From Quillaja saponaria (Eukaryota; Streptophyta; Magnoliopsida; Fabales; Quillajaceae), in the NCBI GenBank assembly GCA_029379385.1, contig CM055611.1, positions 6,758,001-6,822,000 on the forward strand: 64,000 nt of DNA. Reading direction: 5' to 3'. Position 1 is the first letter of the stretch, and every line of letters starts with the position of its first letter. Shown here in pieces: positions 50,901 through 62,639 of this stretch. The position numbers and the translations under genes were made by a program. The notes under the pieces are model-generated. The model worked only from the letters and a program-made list of their open reading frames with translations, was not told where the DNA came from and did no database searches.

Positions 50901-51750
50901 TGATAAATATTTTTTAAAATTGAGTGCTTAGCCCTGGTGGGATGGATTGTGTACAGAGATTAATTTGTTATGTGGGCGCGTAAATGCCCGGTAGGGGGTG
51001 ATAATGTTGTGCAGGGCTAGGTTACTCGTTGGCCCTTTGATTGCTTTGTGTGATATTGGTGCACTGACTTTAAATTGTGATCCTGCATGTCATATGAATT
51101 GTGAATTTGTGAAAATTACAATGTGTACGTGAAATGTGAAATGTTATATGAATCATGATACATGATGATAATATGTATATTATACGTTTGTGCTGAGTGA
51201 TGCTAGTACCCTTTGGGTACGATTTTCCACTCACGGAGTCCATAGGACTCACCTCTCTTTAGTGGTTATATTTTTTTTAGTAACAAGACCTCAAAGATGT
51301 TAATCACTAATACGAGATTTTGCTGAGAATTTGACGACAAGGTATTCCTTGAAATCTCATACTTGGAGCCAAGGATGAAAGTTTAGAGTCACAATAAAAC
51401 TGTGGGTGTCAAATTTAGTATAATGTAATATTCCAGTATTTGTCTTATTGATGATGTGAACGGAGCGAAGCTCCGTATTGTCTTTGTGTTGTTTTTGTGT
51501 AAGAATAAAAGTTTATAGGTTTGTATTTTATGGCATGTTCAATATTGCAGAGAATCTCTGCCAAAATTTTCAGTAAGTGGTGATTTGTTTAAGTTAACAA
51601 ACTTTTAATGTTAACTTATGTTTTTTTTTATATACTTGGTCTTATTTATTGGTTAGTCAAGAGTAATGATCGTTTCTTTATTTGAGTCAGGGTTACGGAG
51701 GTTAGGTTGCCACTCCTCCGGCTAGTCATGCGTTTATGAGGGGTGTGACA
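47943..51750 (-). mobile_element. Second LTR of the same family, inverted, joining Athila to hAT
   Basis: The right end is GAGGGGTGTGACA at 51738-51750, the reverse complement of the solo LTR start. Inward, the same blocks follow in inverse order: a GAGTCC-ATA-GGACTC palindrome (51236-51250), TACCCTTTGGGTA (51207-51219), and gtggttaattgctgccttta with ggggctag (50632-50660). The left end tgttataatctgata (47943) matches the solo LTR terminus TGTTATAACCCGATA with two C/T differences. At 3.8 kb it is longer than the 2.4-kb copy, mainly through extra sequence between about 49.6 and 50.4 kb. The flanks do not match: acaca on the left (Athila integrase) and attaa on the right (hAT). The middle is strongly diverged, so the left edge is less certain than the right. 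Confidence 0.65.
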
Positions 51751-54700
51751 ATTAATTTTATTAATGTCACCCCAGTACTTCACATGTTTTTCTTTCATAC
51801 TTGCTGCCATTTTCTCAAGTGATATATTACCACTTCCTATCCATTTCAAAATACAAGCTATTATGTCACAGAAATTATGAAAGTATGCATGTGATGTAAC
51901 ATACAATGAACCAGATATTCTATTCGCTACATCATTAAAAAGCTTTAAAAATTCCACAAATACCTTAGCTTTCTCCCAATTTTCACTAGTAGAAGTGGAC
52001 TTTCCTAGCTTTGCATCACTCTCAAACTTACTTCTATACTGACCATCCTCTAACTTCAATCTATTGAAGGTCTTTTCATGCTTCACAGCTGAATCCAACA
52101 TTAAGAATGTGGAATTCCACCTTTTAGATACATCCAAACTCACAAATGTCTTAGTACAAATCTTCTTTGCTTCTACACATTTTTTAAGTCTTAACATCCT
52201 TGAAGAAGGAGACTTAACATGCTTAATAGTTGTCCAAATTCTAGGCACAGACATGTCTAATTCTTTCAAGCCATCATGGACAATTAGATTAAGTATGTGT
52301 GCATAACACCTAACATGCATCAAGTCTCCACTCAAAACAGACCCTTCTTAGTTTGTAACTTTCTTAGCTAAGTAACTAATTGCCCTATTATTTGAAGAAG
52401 CATTATCTACTGTAACACAAAAGACCCTGTCTATACCCCGATCCAACAAGCACCCCTCAATAATCTTTCCAATAGTCTTACCCCTGTGATCAACAACTAC
52501 ACAAAAGTTTAAGATTTTCTTATGCAACCTTTATTCATTGTCAATAAAATGACCAGTCAAACACAAATAATTCATGTTTTGAACCAAAGTTCAGCAATCA
52601 GTTGTGAGTGAAATTCTTTGCTTGTTATTAATCAGCTACTTTTTTAATTTATGCTTTTTAGTTAAAAACAACTTGTAAATGTCTTTAGCTATTGTTCACC
52701 TAGAAAGCACATGTATTTTAGGGCACAAATGACTTACAAGTATTCGAAATCCCTCTGTTTCAACATGACTGAAAGGTAATTCATTCATTATGATACACCT
52801 AGCCACAACTTCCTTACAAGCCTTCTCATTATACTTATCATAAACATTTCCAAATGTACTTCCCCCACTACTCACTTCATTTTTCCTCTCATCTTTTTTT
52901 GTAGCATAACCAGTTAAAACAGTTTAACCTTTATCCCAGTCTAGCATTAAATGTTTAGGAAATTTCTTGTATTAATACTTCAAGTATGTCCCTAAATTAG
53001 AGTTTCCATTTCTCTTGGAATAAGAAACATAAGTAGTTCCACCAATTACATGCAGATCTACGATTAAGTCCCGAAGTACCCTCAATATGTGTAAAGTGTT
53101 CCCAAACCCAAGATGATTTGGCCCTTTTCTTACTTGGCAAAAGAGGCTTTGCAAATGCTTTTCTCTTGGATTTGTTGCCTTTGGCTTGAATTTGATGCTT
53201 CTAAAATATTTTCAAAATCAGATAGCATCTCAATTTCATCTGGATGGTAACCCTCAAGTATCATCCATCTATAAATTTAAATTAAACATATCATAAGAAT
53301 ACAACAATAAGAATCTTGGTAAAATGTTAGTGAATCATAATACTAAACAAGCAAGGTGAACAACTAGACATGAAAACAACTAGTATTTTGGAAATATTTG
53401 ATTGAATTTATGCAAGTGTTGGTTACAGAACTTCTAAGTAGATGAAATTAGAAAAACCACCTTCTTTGTGTGTCTGTTTATACTTGATAGTATAAACAAT
53501 TTATCTTTATCTCAATAAATTGACTACCTTTCCAAAAAAAACAAAAAAAACTCCTAATAGATAGTTGAATTCAAATGATTGTACTCATCAGGTGTTAAAT
53601 CACTAAAGATTGATGACTTAGCTATGAAACAGTCAGAAACCATGGAGAGTTAAAAAAACCTATAAATCATTTCACTACCTACCTATATAAATGTCGATCA
53701 CTTAGAAACTTAATCTCTACCATATAGCAATTATACTATTGTACTAGGACTAGTGAAGATCCCTTGCTTAGAGTGTATACATTCTTGTTTATTCTATTTA
53801 GAATTCAAAGATGTGGTCTTTATTCAATAATACAAATGTTGTTAGTGATTTCTCAAGCATAATTTGACTAACTACGACTACGTTTCCATACAATAAAGAA
53901 GAGGAAAAGTGTTCAACAAGATATCCCCTAGTGAAAACACCATGTCTTTTCATTGGAAGCCTAAGATTCATTAGTTATCTAATAGTTGACTAGTTTTAAA
54001 CAACTGGTGAATAGACATATCTTGACTACTAATTAATGAAAGATCTTGACTATTAATTAGTCTTAACTGATAATTGACTAATTTTAATTAATTAACTTAC
54101 CTATTTTATGCTTGTATTATTCACTCTTGTTGAGTTGTTGTAAATATACCCTTTTATAGGGTCACTTTGATATAATAAAAAATAAATTCCAAAAATAAAA
54201 AAACTATCAATTATATACATCTTTGATTTATAGTTTGGGTTCTATACTAACATGGCTTGGATTACTAACATTGACTTAAGCCACTTGATTATTGAACTCC
54301 CAAGTCTCCATTACAACCAAAGTCTTGGTCCAAAAGAAACTATGATAACTCACACTTAAGTTTTATTCTCTACCCTACACTAGTGTGCCATCCAATCACC
54401 AATGATAAAGAAACTTCATATATTCATCTGAATAGCACAATTCGCAGAAAATAAATTTCATATTATTTATTGGGGAAAAGTGTATTCAAAACAAAATTCA
54501 TTAACATTGACTAATGATGGTTGGTTTGGGAAGAAGTAGTAATTGTGAGAAAATTAGAAAAACAAAGGTAAGAATTCAGAAGCCTGTGTTGAGTGTTGAC
54601 TGAGGCTGAGCTCGAGAGGAGCAGATCTTCTATTAACTGCTTGCGATCGAAAGGATCAAGATGAGAGGAGAGGGATCTTTAAACTTGATCTTCAGACTAC

Positions 54701-55039
54701 ATGAACAGATTGATAGAGCCATGGAGGATCAGATTGAGAGGAAGAAGAAGAGGGCAAAGGCTGCTGGGACTGAAAATGAGAGTTGTGAGTTTGAGATAGA
54801 GTAAAATTAGAATAAGGTAAATCCCTAATTTTTTGTATATAAAAAAAATTAATTATATACATAATGTCGGGTCAGTTCAGTTATCTGAACTCAAAAATAT
54901 TCACCAACCAAAATAGTCACCCGAACCAAAATAAAATGAACATTAAAAAATAACAAAAACCACTATAGGCTTTGATTGTTAGTTGTCAGGTCTGGTTCGG
55001 GTTGGGTTATCAGTTTTATTCAGTTCCTGCTCACCTCTA
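51751..55039 (-). mobile_element. hAT transposon remnant (BED/RICESLEEPER-type transposase)
   Basis: The 5' terminus on the minus strand is TAGAGGTGAGCAGG (55039-55026), a hAT-type end, followed by a CT-rich leader (about 54790-54600). The BED finger region reads KKRAKSSWVWEHFTHIEG (about 53125-53070). Catalytic-core blocks follow: SLTTDC (first Asp), FCVTVDNASSNNRAISYLAK (second Asp, near 52420) and, in the 229-codon open stretch 52335-51646, VRCYAHILNLIVHDGLKEL and SLDVSKRWNSTFLMLDSAV. The protein stops at KYWGDINKIN where the inverted LTR begins. The C-terminal third, with the third catalytic residue and the dimerisation domain, and the other terminal repeat are missing. Stops and frameshifts occur throughout. 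Confidence 0.85.
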
Positions 55040-55047
55040 ATTAATAC

Positions 55048-55800
55048 AGTTTATGGGTAACAAGACATTGAAGAAGATAAGTACACCCCGCTTGGAGAAG
55101 GTGACGAGGATTTGGAGGAGGTTATCTATTTCTTATGCAAATATTGAAACTACATTGAAATTATCCAAAGGCGAGCCAATTGCTTTCTGGGCTAATGCAA
55201 TAAGCAGGTATGGAAAGGCTTGGTTATTATTCTTGTCTAACAATATGTTGCCTTATAAGCATACCAATAATGTCACCAAGGAAATAGCTATTCCCTTGTA
55301 TTCCATTCTTACTGGCAAAAGCATTGATATTGGAAGCCTAATTTTTTTCAAATATCATCAAGTCTGCCCACTCCTAAACAAAGGAAAAACTTTAATTCCC
55401 ATGTTTAATCACTGTTTTATGTGTCTGGGCTGGTGTGCACTTTGACAATAATGAAGAGTTGTTGCAATCTAAGGGGAATGTTGATAAGACTATTCTTGTT
55501 TGCCTTTCAGTTCATAACAATATATTGGTAAGAGATAGCATATCTTCATCCTCATAACCATCTTAGCCTTTTATAGCCCAACTATATAGGCCTAGGACTT
55601 TGACTCAACGTATGGAGCGGGTAAAGAGACTCCAAGAGCTCCAACAAAGTTGCCCTAATGCTATAGCATAAATGCAACGTGTGTGCATTGAATATATGGG
55701 AGTAGACATAACGACCTTTCCACGCCACCCAAATCCTCCTTTCTTTGAGAACATGGTAGAAGATAAAGAGGAAGAGGATTAGGCACTCTTCAGTTTTTCA
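55048..55800 (+). pseudogene. Athila ORF3 (envelope-like region), degraded
   Basis: Athila sequence resumes right after the hAT terminus. The open part 55053-55445 (130 codons) contains SKGEPIAFWANAISRYGKAW, LPYKHTNNVTKEIAIPLYSI and LTGKSIDIGSLIFFKYHQ. This pattern matches the 'putative plant transposon protein' found in the third ORF of Athila-type elements, sometimes called envelope-like. After stops, TQRMERVKRLQELQQSCPNA (near 55610) continues it. No signal peptide or membrane segment is visible in the remnant. Whether this ORF ever had an envelope role is not established. Its start is lost with the hAT insertion or an associated deletion. Confidence 0.65.
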
Positions 55801-57144
55801 AGGAAGTTTCATTTTCTTTATTTATTTTCTGTTTTGTTATTTTTTTCCATTGAGAACAATGTCATGTTTAAGTTTGGGGGTGGATTATATGTTTTTGGGT
55901 TCTTTATGTTGTTGGTGTTTAGGTTATTTAGTTGTCTAGTTATTGTTCGTGTTTAAATATGTTGTTGTTTCATTATATCACTTGGTTGAAGATGCTATTA
56001 TACTATTATGATGTGATTCCCCCATCCTATAATAAGAATTTGGTTATTGTGTAATCTTGACACTTATGTTTCAATTCTTGAGTTAGTAGCATTGTCGAGT
56101 GTGATTTCCAACATATATTATGCACTTGGTCTTTATCTTGAGATTGTGTTGCTTACTTAGAAACGATTTATGCTTAGTATATCCTTGTTTAGTTTAAAAC
56201 ACTAGAATTTGCTTGATTCCCTCTTGAGGCAAAATCCTAGATGAAATTAAGTTAAGAAGAGGCTTTAGGCTATTATTGGACCATTTGAGCCTTTCAAGCT
56301 AATTTTGTTTATTTTCTATCCTAAGTACACCCCTTTAAGCTTATTAAGCCTTTTTCTTGGTCACTCACATTATTATTTATACCATTTGTTGTGGAATCCA
56401 ATTTTGAACCCTTGCTCTTAAGCATTTGGTCATTCTAGATTAATATTGAGCCATGCAAAGTAAAGGAGCAAAAGTGGAAGGAAAAAAAAAAAGAAAGAAA
56501 GAAAGGAAAGTATAAATGGTTGTGCCCTTTGCTCACCTTAATCATTCACATAAGAAATATTCAAGTTTGGGGGTGTGAAAAATAGGTGAAAATACAAGCA
56601 AAAGAATGAAAAGTTTGAAGTGGTGAAAGAAAAAAAAGAAAAAAAAGAAAAAAAAAAGGGAACATCAAGTCAAAATGAAGTAATGGGATGTATGAGAGCT
56701 CTTCAAGGTCTAGAATGATTTAGGTGCTTAGGGTAACTTATGATTTTTATCCTTATTCATATCGTTATCCTACTCTACATTACAAGTTTCATAAAGACTT
56801 TTTGATCTTTGTCTTAGTATTAGTCTACATTAGTGGAGAGGGAGTTGAAAAGCAAACTTATATGGTATGAATGCTAAGCAGAATATTGAATAGGCATATA
56901 CTTATCCGGCTTGCATGCAATTCGAGGTAAATGATCAATAATACACACACATACTTGGAAATCCATTTGAGAATGATGCTTGCTTTTGAGTTGAACATGA
57001 GTTTGAATGATACCCTGTGGTTGACAATGAGTTAAGATTTGGTAAAACTTTTGAGGATATGGGGACATCATTATTTTGTTGTAATTCATTTTAAATTATG
57101 TTGGTTGTTTATTTACTCTTTTACTTGAGGACTAGCAAAATATT
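55801..57144 (+). other. Athila 3' non-coding region
   Basis: Non-coding sequence between ORF3 and the 3' LTR. Copies of aagtttgggggtg occur near 55869-55881 and 56563-56575, the same motif as the polypurine tract before the LTR. A purine-rich run (aaagaaaaaaaag type) lies near 56628-56660. No protein motif is seen in the ORFs here. Confidence 0.6.
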
Positions 57145-57157
57145 AAGTTTGGGAGTG
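57145..57157 (+). other. Athila polypurine tract
   Basis: aagtttgggagtg immediately precedes the 3' LTR start tgataag. This purine-rich tract is where plus-strand DNA synthesis begins. Confidence 0.8.
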
Positions 57158-58653
57158 TGATAAGTTTATGAAATAACTTATATTACATCACATTGTGCAT
57201 TCATTTTAGCTAGGTTCTTGAGTTTTGCATTACAAATTGTTTAGTTTTAGCTTAGTTTGTAGATTAATTTGTATTGCATTAGAATGTCATGTTTTTAGTT
57301 ATTATTGCTTAAAATTTATTTTTTTAAAATAAGAGTTCCATTTATATTAAACTTCGGTTGTGTGTTTTATGGTACAAGCTTTAAGGAGTCCTTTTTTAAG
57401 ACCAATTGCTCAAGGGATAAGATTTCAGCTTGTTAAGCACCTAGGCCATGAAAAAAATAAGGCTACAACACTGAAAAAGCTAAACCAAAGGGATCTGGCA
57501 CTAGTGACACCAAAAAGTGGCCAAAGAATTGCAAAGTCAGAGGCTAGGGCGCCTAGGTGCCAGGAAAAGGGCACTGGGGCACCAGAATCCTACGGCTAGG
57601 GTGCCCAATGTTGTATAAAGACTCATATTTTGTTTGAAAATTAATGCTAGGGTGCCAGAAAGTCATGGATAGGACTTGGCCCAATAAAACTACTCTGAAT
57701 TGGACTCTAACTCGTGATTTTTGAAGCCTATAAAGAGAAAGAGCTTGGGGATTCTAAACACACAATTGAGCAAGGGATTTCTAGAGATATAGAGTTAATT
57801 AAGAGTGCTTGGAGCTAAAGGAGCAAGGGATTTTGAAAAGCTTGGAGATCGACATCTTTCTAATTTTCTCTTATTCCTTCTTTCCTTTTAGATTCTTTGT
57901 ATGTTCTTAATGATTTGCTTAGCTATAGTCATGTTTGCATCTAGTAGCATGTACTAAATCCTTTTTCTAGGATTATGATAGAATTCACATGTAGTTTGAT
58001 TTAATTTTATCTATGGATTGCTTAGGGTTTGATATTATTGTTATTTATGTCACTCTATGTTTATTGCTTCTAATTTCTTGATCACCAATTAGATAGATTT
58101 GGTATTCTAGAAGAACTTTGACAAAGGGAATCTAGGTTAGCCTTGAATGATATAACACATGTTCGAATTCATTCACTTAGTTTGTTGAATTTGATTTGTA
58201 TATATGATAGACATATACTTGTATACATTGTGTAACCAAATTTGGTTTGTTCTTAATGAACCTTGCTTAATTCAATTTTCATAGACATATAGTGAATTGA
58301 TTAACTAAGCTATGAATTATAAGCAATTTGAAAGATACTTATAATTAACTTGTAACCCTAGATTAATAACATAATATCATAACTAAGTATGATAGGATAA
58401 AGGCAAGTTGAGTGAAGTGTGAGGGAAATTATAATCCTAGGTTTTCTCTACATAATCTCAAGTTCAGTTATTTTATTTACTTGCTTTAGTTTTATCATAG
58501 TTAACAATCTCTAGTATTCAATTGTCTAGATAAAGTTAGAGTTGGTAAATTTTAGTACTTGGCTTGATAGAATTAATTCCTCGTGGGAAATATACTTAAC
58601 TTACCATTTTATTAATTATTTAAATGATACGTGTGTTTGCATAGTATTTTTCA
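57158..58653 (+). repeat. Athila 3' LTR
   Basis: Begins tgataagtttatg and ends gtatttttca. It aligns with 39341-40803. It carries a 53-base segment near 58460-58513 that is absent from the 5' LTR, and a G-rich block at 57530-57610 with 'ggctaggg' and 'ggtgcc' motifs. The end could instead be 58658 (cacaaca). Confidence 0.85.
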
Positions 58654-58808
58654 CAACATGAAATAACATAAGGATCAGAACTACAAAAGGAGGTAGGATC
58701 TACAAAAACACATGTCAAAACTAAGATAGGACACATGCAATGCTATGGTAATGGGACCTTAAATGTATACCTAGGAAAATGTATAGGGATATTTCCTAAT
58801 ATTTAAAT

Positions 58809-59379
58809 TGTAATACCCCAAAAAATAGTGTCCTACATTGATTGTGGGTGGTGTGATTGAATTGTTTATAACCCACAAGAAACAACTGCTAAGTATCTTC
58901 TAGCTAGTATTTTAATCTATGTGATGTTGGTTGTGGACTCTTTTTAAGGTACTTGAGCCAATTAGGCTTGGGGCGTCACAAATGGTACATAGCAAAGCAT
59001 TTACCTTTTCGTGGTGTGCAGGCCACGTTGGTTATGCTTCCTCGGTGCTATCCCTGGTCTGGATGGGAGAGAGGAGGCCTCCGAAGGACGTTGATTGCAA
59101 CGTGGTAAGCTAGGTCTATGATGAGCCTATGCCTTTAGAAACTCATATCACCTAGGAAGAATACTAGTATTGGGCCTTGACAATAAGCTTAAGGTTTTAA
59201 ATTAGGGAGATTGTAATATCCTAGAAAATAAGATCCCACATTAATTGTAGGTGTGATTGAATTGTTTATAACCCATAAGAATCAACAACTATGTATTTTC
59301 TAACTAACATTTTACCCATGTGGTGTGAGTTGTGGACTCTTTTCAAAGTATTTGGGTCAGTTGGGCTAAGGGCGCTACA
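58809..59379 (+). mobile_element. TRIM retrotransposon (571 bp)
   Basis: Two direct repeats with TG...CA ends, 58809-58980 (172 bp) and 59212-59379 (168 bp), share 'tgtaata', 'ccacattaattg/ctacattgattg', 'gtgattgaattgtttataac' and the 'gggcgytaca'-type end. Between them are a primer-binding site directly after the first repeat (tggtacatagcaaagc at 58983, degenerate to the initiator tRNA-Met site) and a purine tract attagggaga (59201-59210) before the second. There is no coding capacity. A perfect 5-bp target duplication, taaat, lies at 58804-58808 and 59380-59384. These are the defining features of a terminal-repeat retrotransposon in miniature. It would have depended on proteins from other elements. 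Confidence 0.9.
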
Positions 59380-59386
59380 TAAATAA

Positions 59387-59431
59387 TTTTTAAGGCATTT
59401 AGGTCAGTTGGGCTTAGGGCGTTACATAAAT
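59387..59431 (+). repeat. Extra tandem copy of the TRIM LTR end plus target site
   Basis: ttaaggcatttaggtcagtt and gggcttagggcgttaca repeat the last 40 bases of the TRIM LTR, and taaat follows again. The piece therefore duplicates both LTR end and target repeat. Confidence 0.75.
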
Positions 59432-60690
59432 AATCCTAGATTGAGTATCATCACTAAATTAAATACCAAAAAATTCAAGAGTAAAAGAAGGCAAATTCTT
59501 AAATGATCATTAATGTGTTATGAAGTAAAATGTTTAGATCTACGTGAAAAAGTACAAAATAATAACATATGATTGCATGACATTTTTTTTCTCTCTCTCT
59601 TTTTTCTTTTTTTATTCTTTTCTTTTTTACCTTGTTAATATTTTTTTCTTTCTTTTACATTATAAATTACTGGAGTAAAATGAAATGATAGAAAGCATAC
59701 AAAAACACTTAAAAATAGACTGCGAAGCAAACTTTAAGTCACCCTAATATAATACCTTGGCGCTGAAGCTGCGATTATGGCCATAGGCAACTTTGGATAC
59801 ATTGGTAGCTTGATGGGCTAGATTGGCTTGCGAATTCAAGATCTAGAAATGGACTTCGGCAACTGAGCGCAACTTGGACAGGATTCATTCTCGACTCGAC
59901 TATAGCTGCTTGTAGGGTTTCACGACTCAGGCTCTGTTTGGATCTGGGTGAGGCACTCAAATGGATTGGTTTGCGACATGGGCTTCTTACAAGGGATGGC
60001 TCTAGGAAACTAAAGAAAGCTTGCATATGTGTACGTGGGATTGAGAAACCTAGGCGCATAATAGGCTGCTGCCAAGCAGAGACCAGTGTGATGCGTGTTT
60101 GCCACAACTAGCGTGTGGATGCTATTCATTCACTTCCTCTGAGCGTGGAGGCGCGTCACACGAATTTTCAGGGAGTTCGTTTCAGCCAAAATTGTGGCTC
60201 TGTGGTTCTATTGGTATGATTTGTGTTTTGTTTTGGACTAGGGAAGGTGGTGAAATTATAGGCGGTGGTCAACGGAGGTGAATGGGTTTACCGGTGGTTT
60301 TGGAATTTTTGACGGAGTATAACAGTGCTTGAATCTGGTGTTAAGGAAGGATCATTTGCTTTGCTGCCAAATTTGATGCCATATAATAGGGAAAAAAATC
60401 GATTTGAGGAAAAATTGATAGAAAGGGAAGGAGGAAGATGAGAAATAGTTAGCAAAACTAGAGTTCACGTAGCATTAGATGAAACTATGGTTTAGGAAAC
60501 TTGCAAACATGCAATTCAATTTTTATTTGTCAAATGATGCTTAAATAAGTACATAACATGCACATATGTAGGCTACAATAAAATTATATAATATATAAAT
60601 AAATAACAAAAAATCTAAAAGCGTACTAATAAATTCTACTAAATAAGTCTCTAAATTCTATTTCACAAAATAAAACATAAAATTACTAGC
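59427..60690 (-). mobile_element. Older LTR element, 5' part
   Basis: 60380-60690 is the diverged partner of the LTR-like repeat at 37945-38262. Just below it the minus strand reads TTTGGCAGCAAAGC (about 60365-60352), a degenerate match (9 of 12) to the initiator tRNA-Met site TGGTATCAGAGC, so this end would be the 5' LTR of a minus-strand element. The leader below it (60340-59430) is less AT-rich and has an open minus-strand stretch (60107-59775) that I do not recognise. The stretch between 58654 and 58808 would be a further internal piece. Confidence 0.45.
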
Positions 60691-60952
60691 AACGGTCATT
60701 AGCGAAATCATACCTGTCATGAGCTTCCATCAAACTTTTAGAGATGAACAATTGTAATAGGAACTCTGTCGCTCTTTGTTGTCTTTGATGACTATCAACG
60801 ACAACCATGTCGTTGATAATGGCCATTACTGACAATGGGATGAACTACAGGCTTTTAGAAATATGGTCCTATCACTAATAGTCATCAGTGATAGGTCTTA
60901 CAATATCATTGATAGGAATTCATAGTCGCTGATAATGCTTTTTGTTGTAGTG
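60691..60952. mobile_element. CACTA-like element end
   Basis: The right end tttttgttgtagtg (60939-60952) is the reverse complement of CACTACAACAAAAA, like the CACTA terminal repeat CACTACAAGAAAA. Inside it, 'tcactaatagtcatcagtgata', 'gataggaattcatagtcgctgata' and 'gtcgttgataatggcc' are short subterminal-type repeats. No left terminus is found, so this is a fragment or another element class. Confidence 0.4.
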
Positions 60953-62620
60953 TTGAATTTCTAATTTAATAATTTATTGTTTGAGTTATTTGAGTATTCA
61001 TTTATTGTTATGACTGTACATGACTATAGTTTGACTATAGCTTGGACAATAGTCCACTTAGTGTTAATGACTATACTTTGATGATTTATGGATATTGACG
61101 AAAGCTATCATGATCTTAATTTTGACAACTTATGACAATGTTACACTTATTAATGAACCTATGAACCTATTGCTATAAATTTAGGAATTTGAGTTCTTGA
61201 GCGAGACGGCGACAAACTTGTTCCTTTTATCATTTAAGCTTTGGATCTCTAGGATGCTTCTTTATATGACTACCACATTATAGTCACTTCTTTCTATCTT
61301 GATGTGGTTTTGCCTCTTAATCCGAAAAAACATGGATCTTGTTGAGTATGTTAATTGTCTTGAAGTCGTAGTGTCATTGACTGAAGATGCAGTTATTTTA
61401 GAGTCACAAGCAAATGGATGATAAGGTCCAAGTTGAAGATGAGGCTATAGTTGAAACCGAGGTTGACCAAATTGTGGTTCCAGTTCCAGAATAAACAGTT
61501 GACATTACACATACTTCGATTGTTGAGCATAATAAATTTGACATTGATCCCGATGCAATGAAGTTACAAGTGTTCATGGTCCTAGAAGAAGTGATCATTT
61601 CCAGCTTTCTGCTACCCATGTTGAAGATCGTGCTACATGAATTTATTCTTGATGTTTTCTTTCATTTCAAAACTTGAGGATTTAATTTTTCTTTTTACCA
61701 GGAGAGAATGATTTAGAACAAGAAAGAAGGATTTATATTTATTATTTTAATTGTGTATTGATAACATTAAGAATAAATTAAGAATATTTTTAGTATTATT
61801 AGAATTTAATTATAATCATAACTTTTTTTGAAGATAAAATTTTAATTATATTAAAATACCTAGCCTGAATTTAGGTGTTCTCTTTACTAAGTCGAAGAGA
61901 CAAAAATCAACCATAGTGATTAGGAACATAATTCAAGGCTATTGGTTCTATTATGTTCTCTCTCCACCTTTTCCTTTTATCATTTTCGTCCCCCATAAAT
62001 GTACAATCCCCCAGTGCTCAACATGAAAGCCAAGTGGGTTAGGTTTGTTTGGCGTCTATGAATCTGCTCTCCAAACAGTATTGGAGGCTTGCTATGTTAT
62101 TCTTTCAGTACCTTTGAATAAATTGAATTGAGAAATTAGTAATTTTCCTTTAAATAATTTAGATTAGAAGATGAGAGATTCCGACAACATTATGAAGGGC
62201 TGGAATTAATTCAAATCACACCATTCGATATTTAAATTTAATTTTGAATTAATTATTTAAATTTGAAGTCGATTTAAATATCAATTCAATTCAAATAAAA
62301 TAAATTTTAGAGTTTGAATTTAAATTGAAATCAAATTCAAATAATGTAGTATTTGATCAAATTATTTGATTGAGTATTCGATTAATTATTTAATTATGTA
62401 TTCCATTAACTAATTGATATTTATTAAAAATAATTATAAATTTTATTTAATTATTTGTATTATTTAATTATTTTTTAAAATAACCTTTTATTTTTATTTT
62501 GGATTTGGATCCTCTAGAATTTTTTAGAAATTCTACCAAGTAGAAATCTCTTAAATTTTGTTAAAAACAACTCTTTTAAAATACATTTTAATAAAATTAT
62601 GATTAAAATTAGAATTAGAA
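60953..62620. other. AT-rich sequence, no gene called
   Basis: One short coding-like patch begins ATG at 61414 (MDDKVQVEDEAIVETEVDQI) but stops after 26 codons. From about 62200 to 62470 the sequence is a low-complexity mix of aatttaaat, caaattcaaat and gaattaatt runs. No RNA gene or promoter is recognised. Confidence 0.4.
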
Positions 62621-62639
62621 TTAGTGTTAGGGCCAGGTA

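Larger units (their letters stand above)
39341..58653 (+). mobile_element. Athila-type Ty3/gypsy retrotransposon with nested insertions
   Basis: LTRs at 39341-40803 and 57158-58653, a tRNA-Asp primer-binding site, gag, protease, reverse transcriptase, RNase H, partial integrase, a degraded envelope-like ORF3 region and a polypurine tract occur in the order of Athila elements. The coding parts are at 40910-42974, 45385-47942 and 55048-55800. About 2.4 kb (42975-45384) and 7.1 kb (47943-55039) between them belong to later insertions. The LTRs differ by many substitutions and indels, so the insertion is old. I could not find a matching 5-bp target duplication (ggtaa on the left, caaca or tgaaa on the right). 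Stops throughout make it inactive. Confidence 0.85.

Noticed and set aside
59775..60107. 110-codon minus-strand ORF as a host gene
   Set aside because: It sits in the leader region of the old LTR element, with no recognised domain, so I do not call it a gene.
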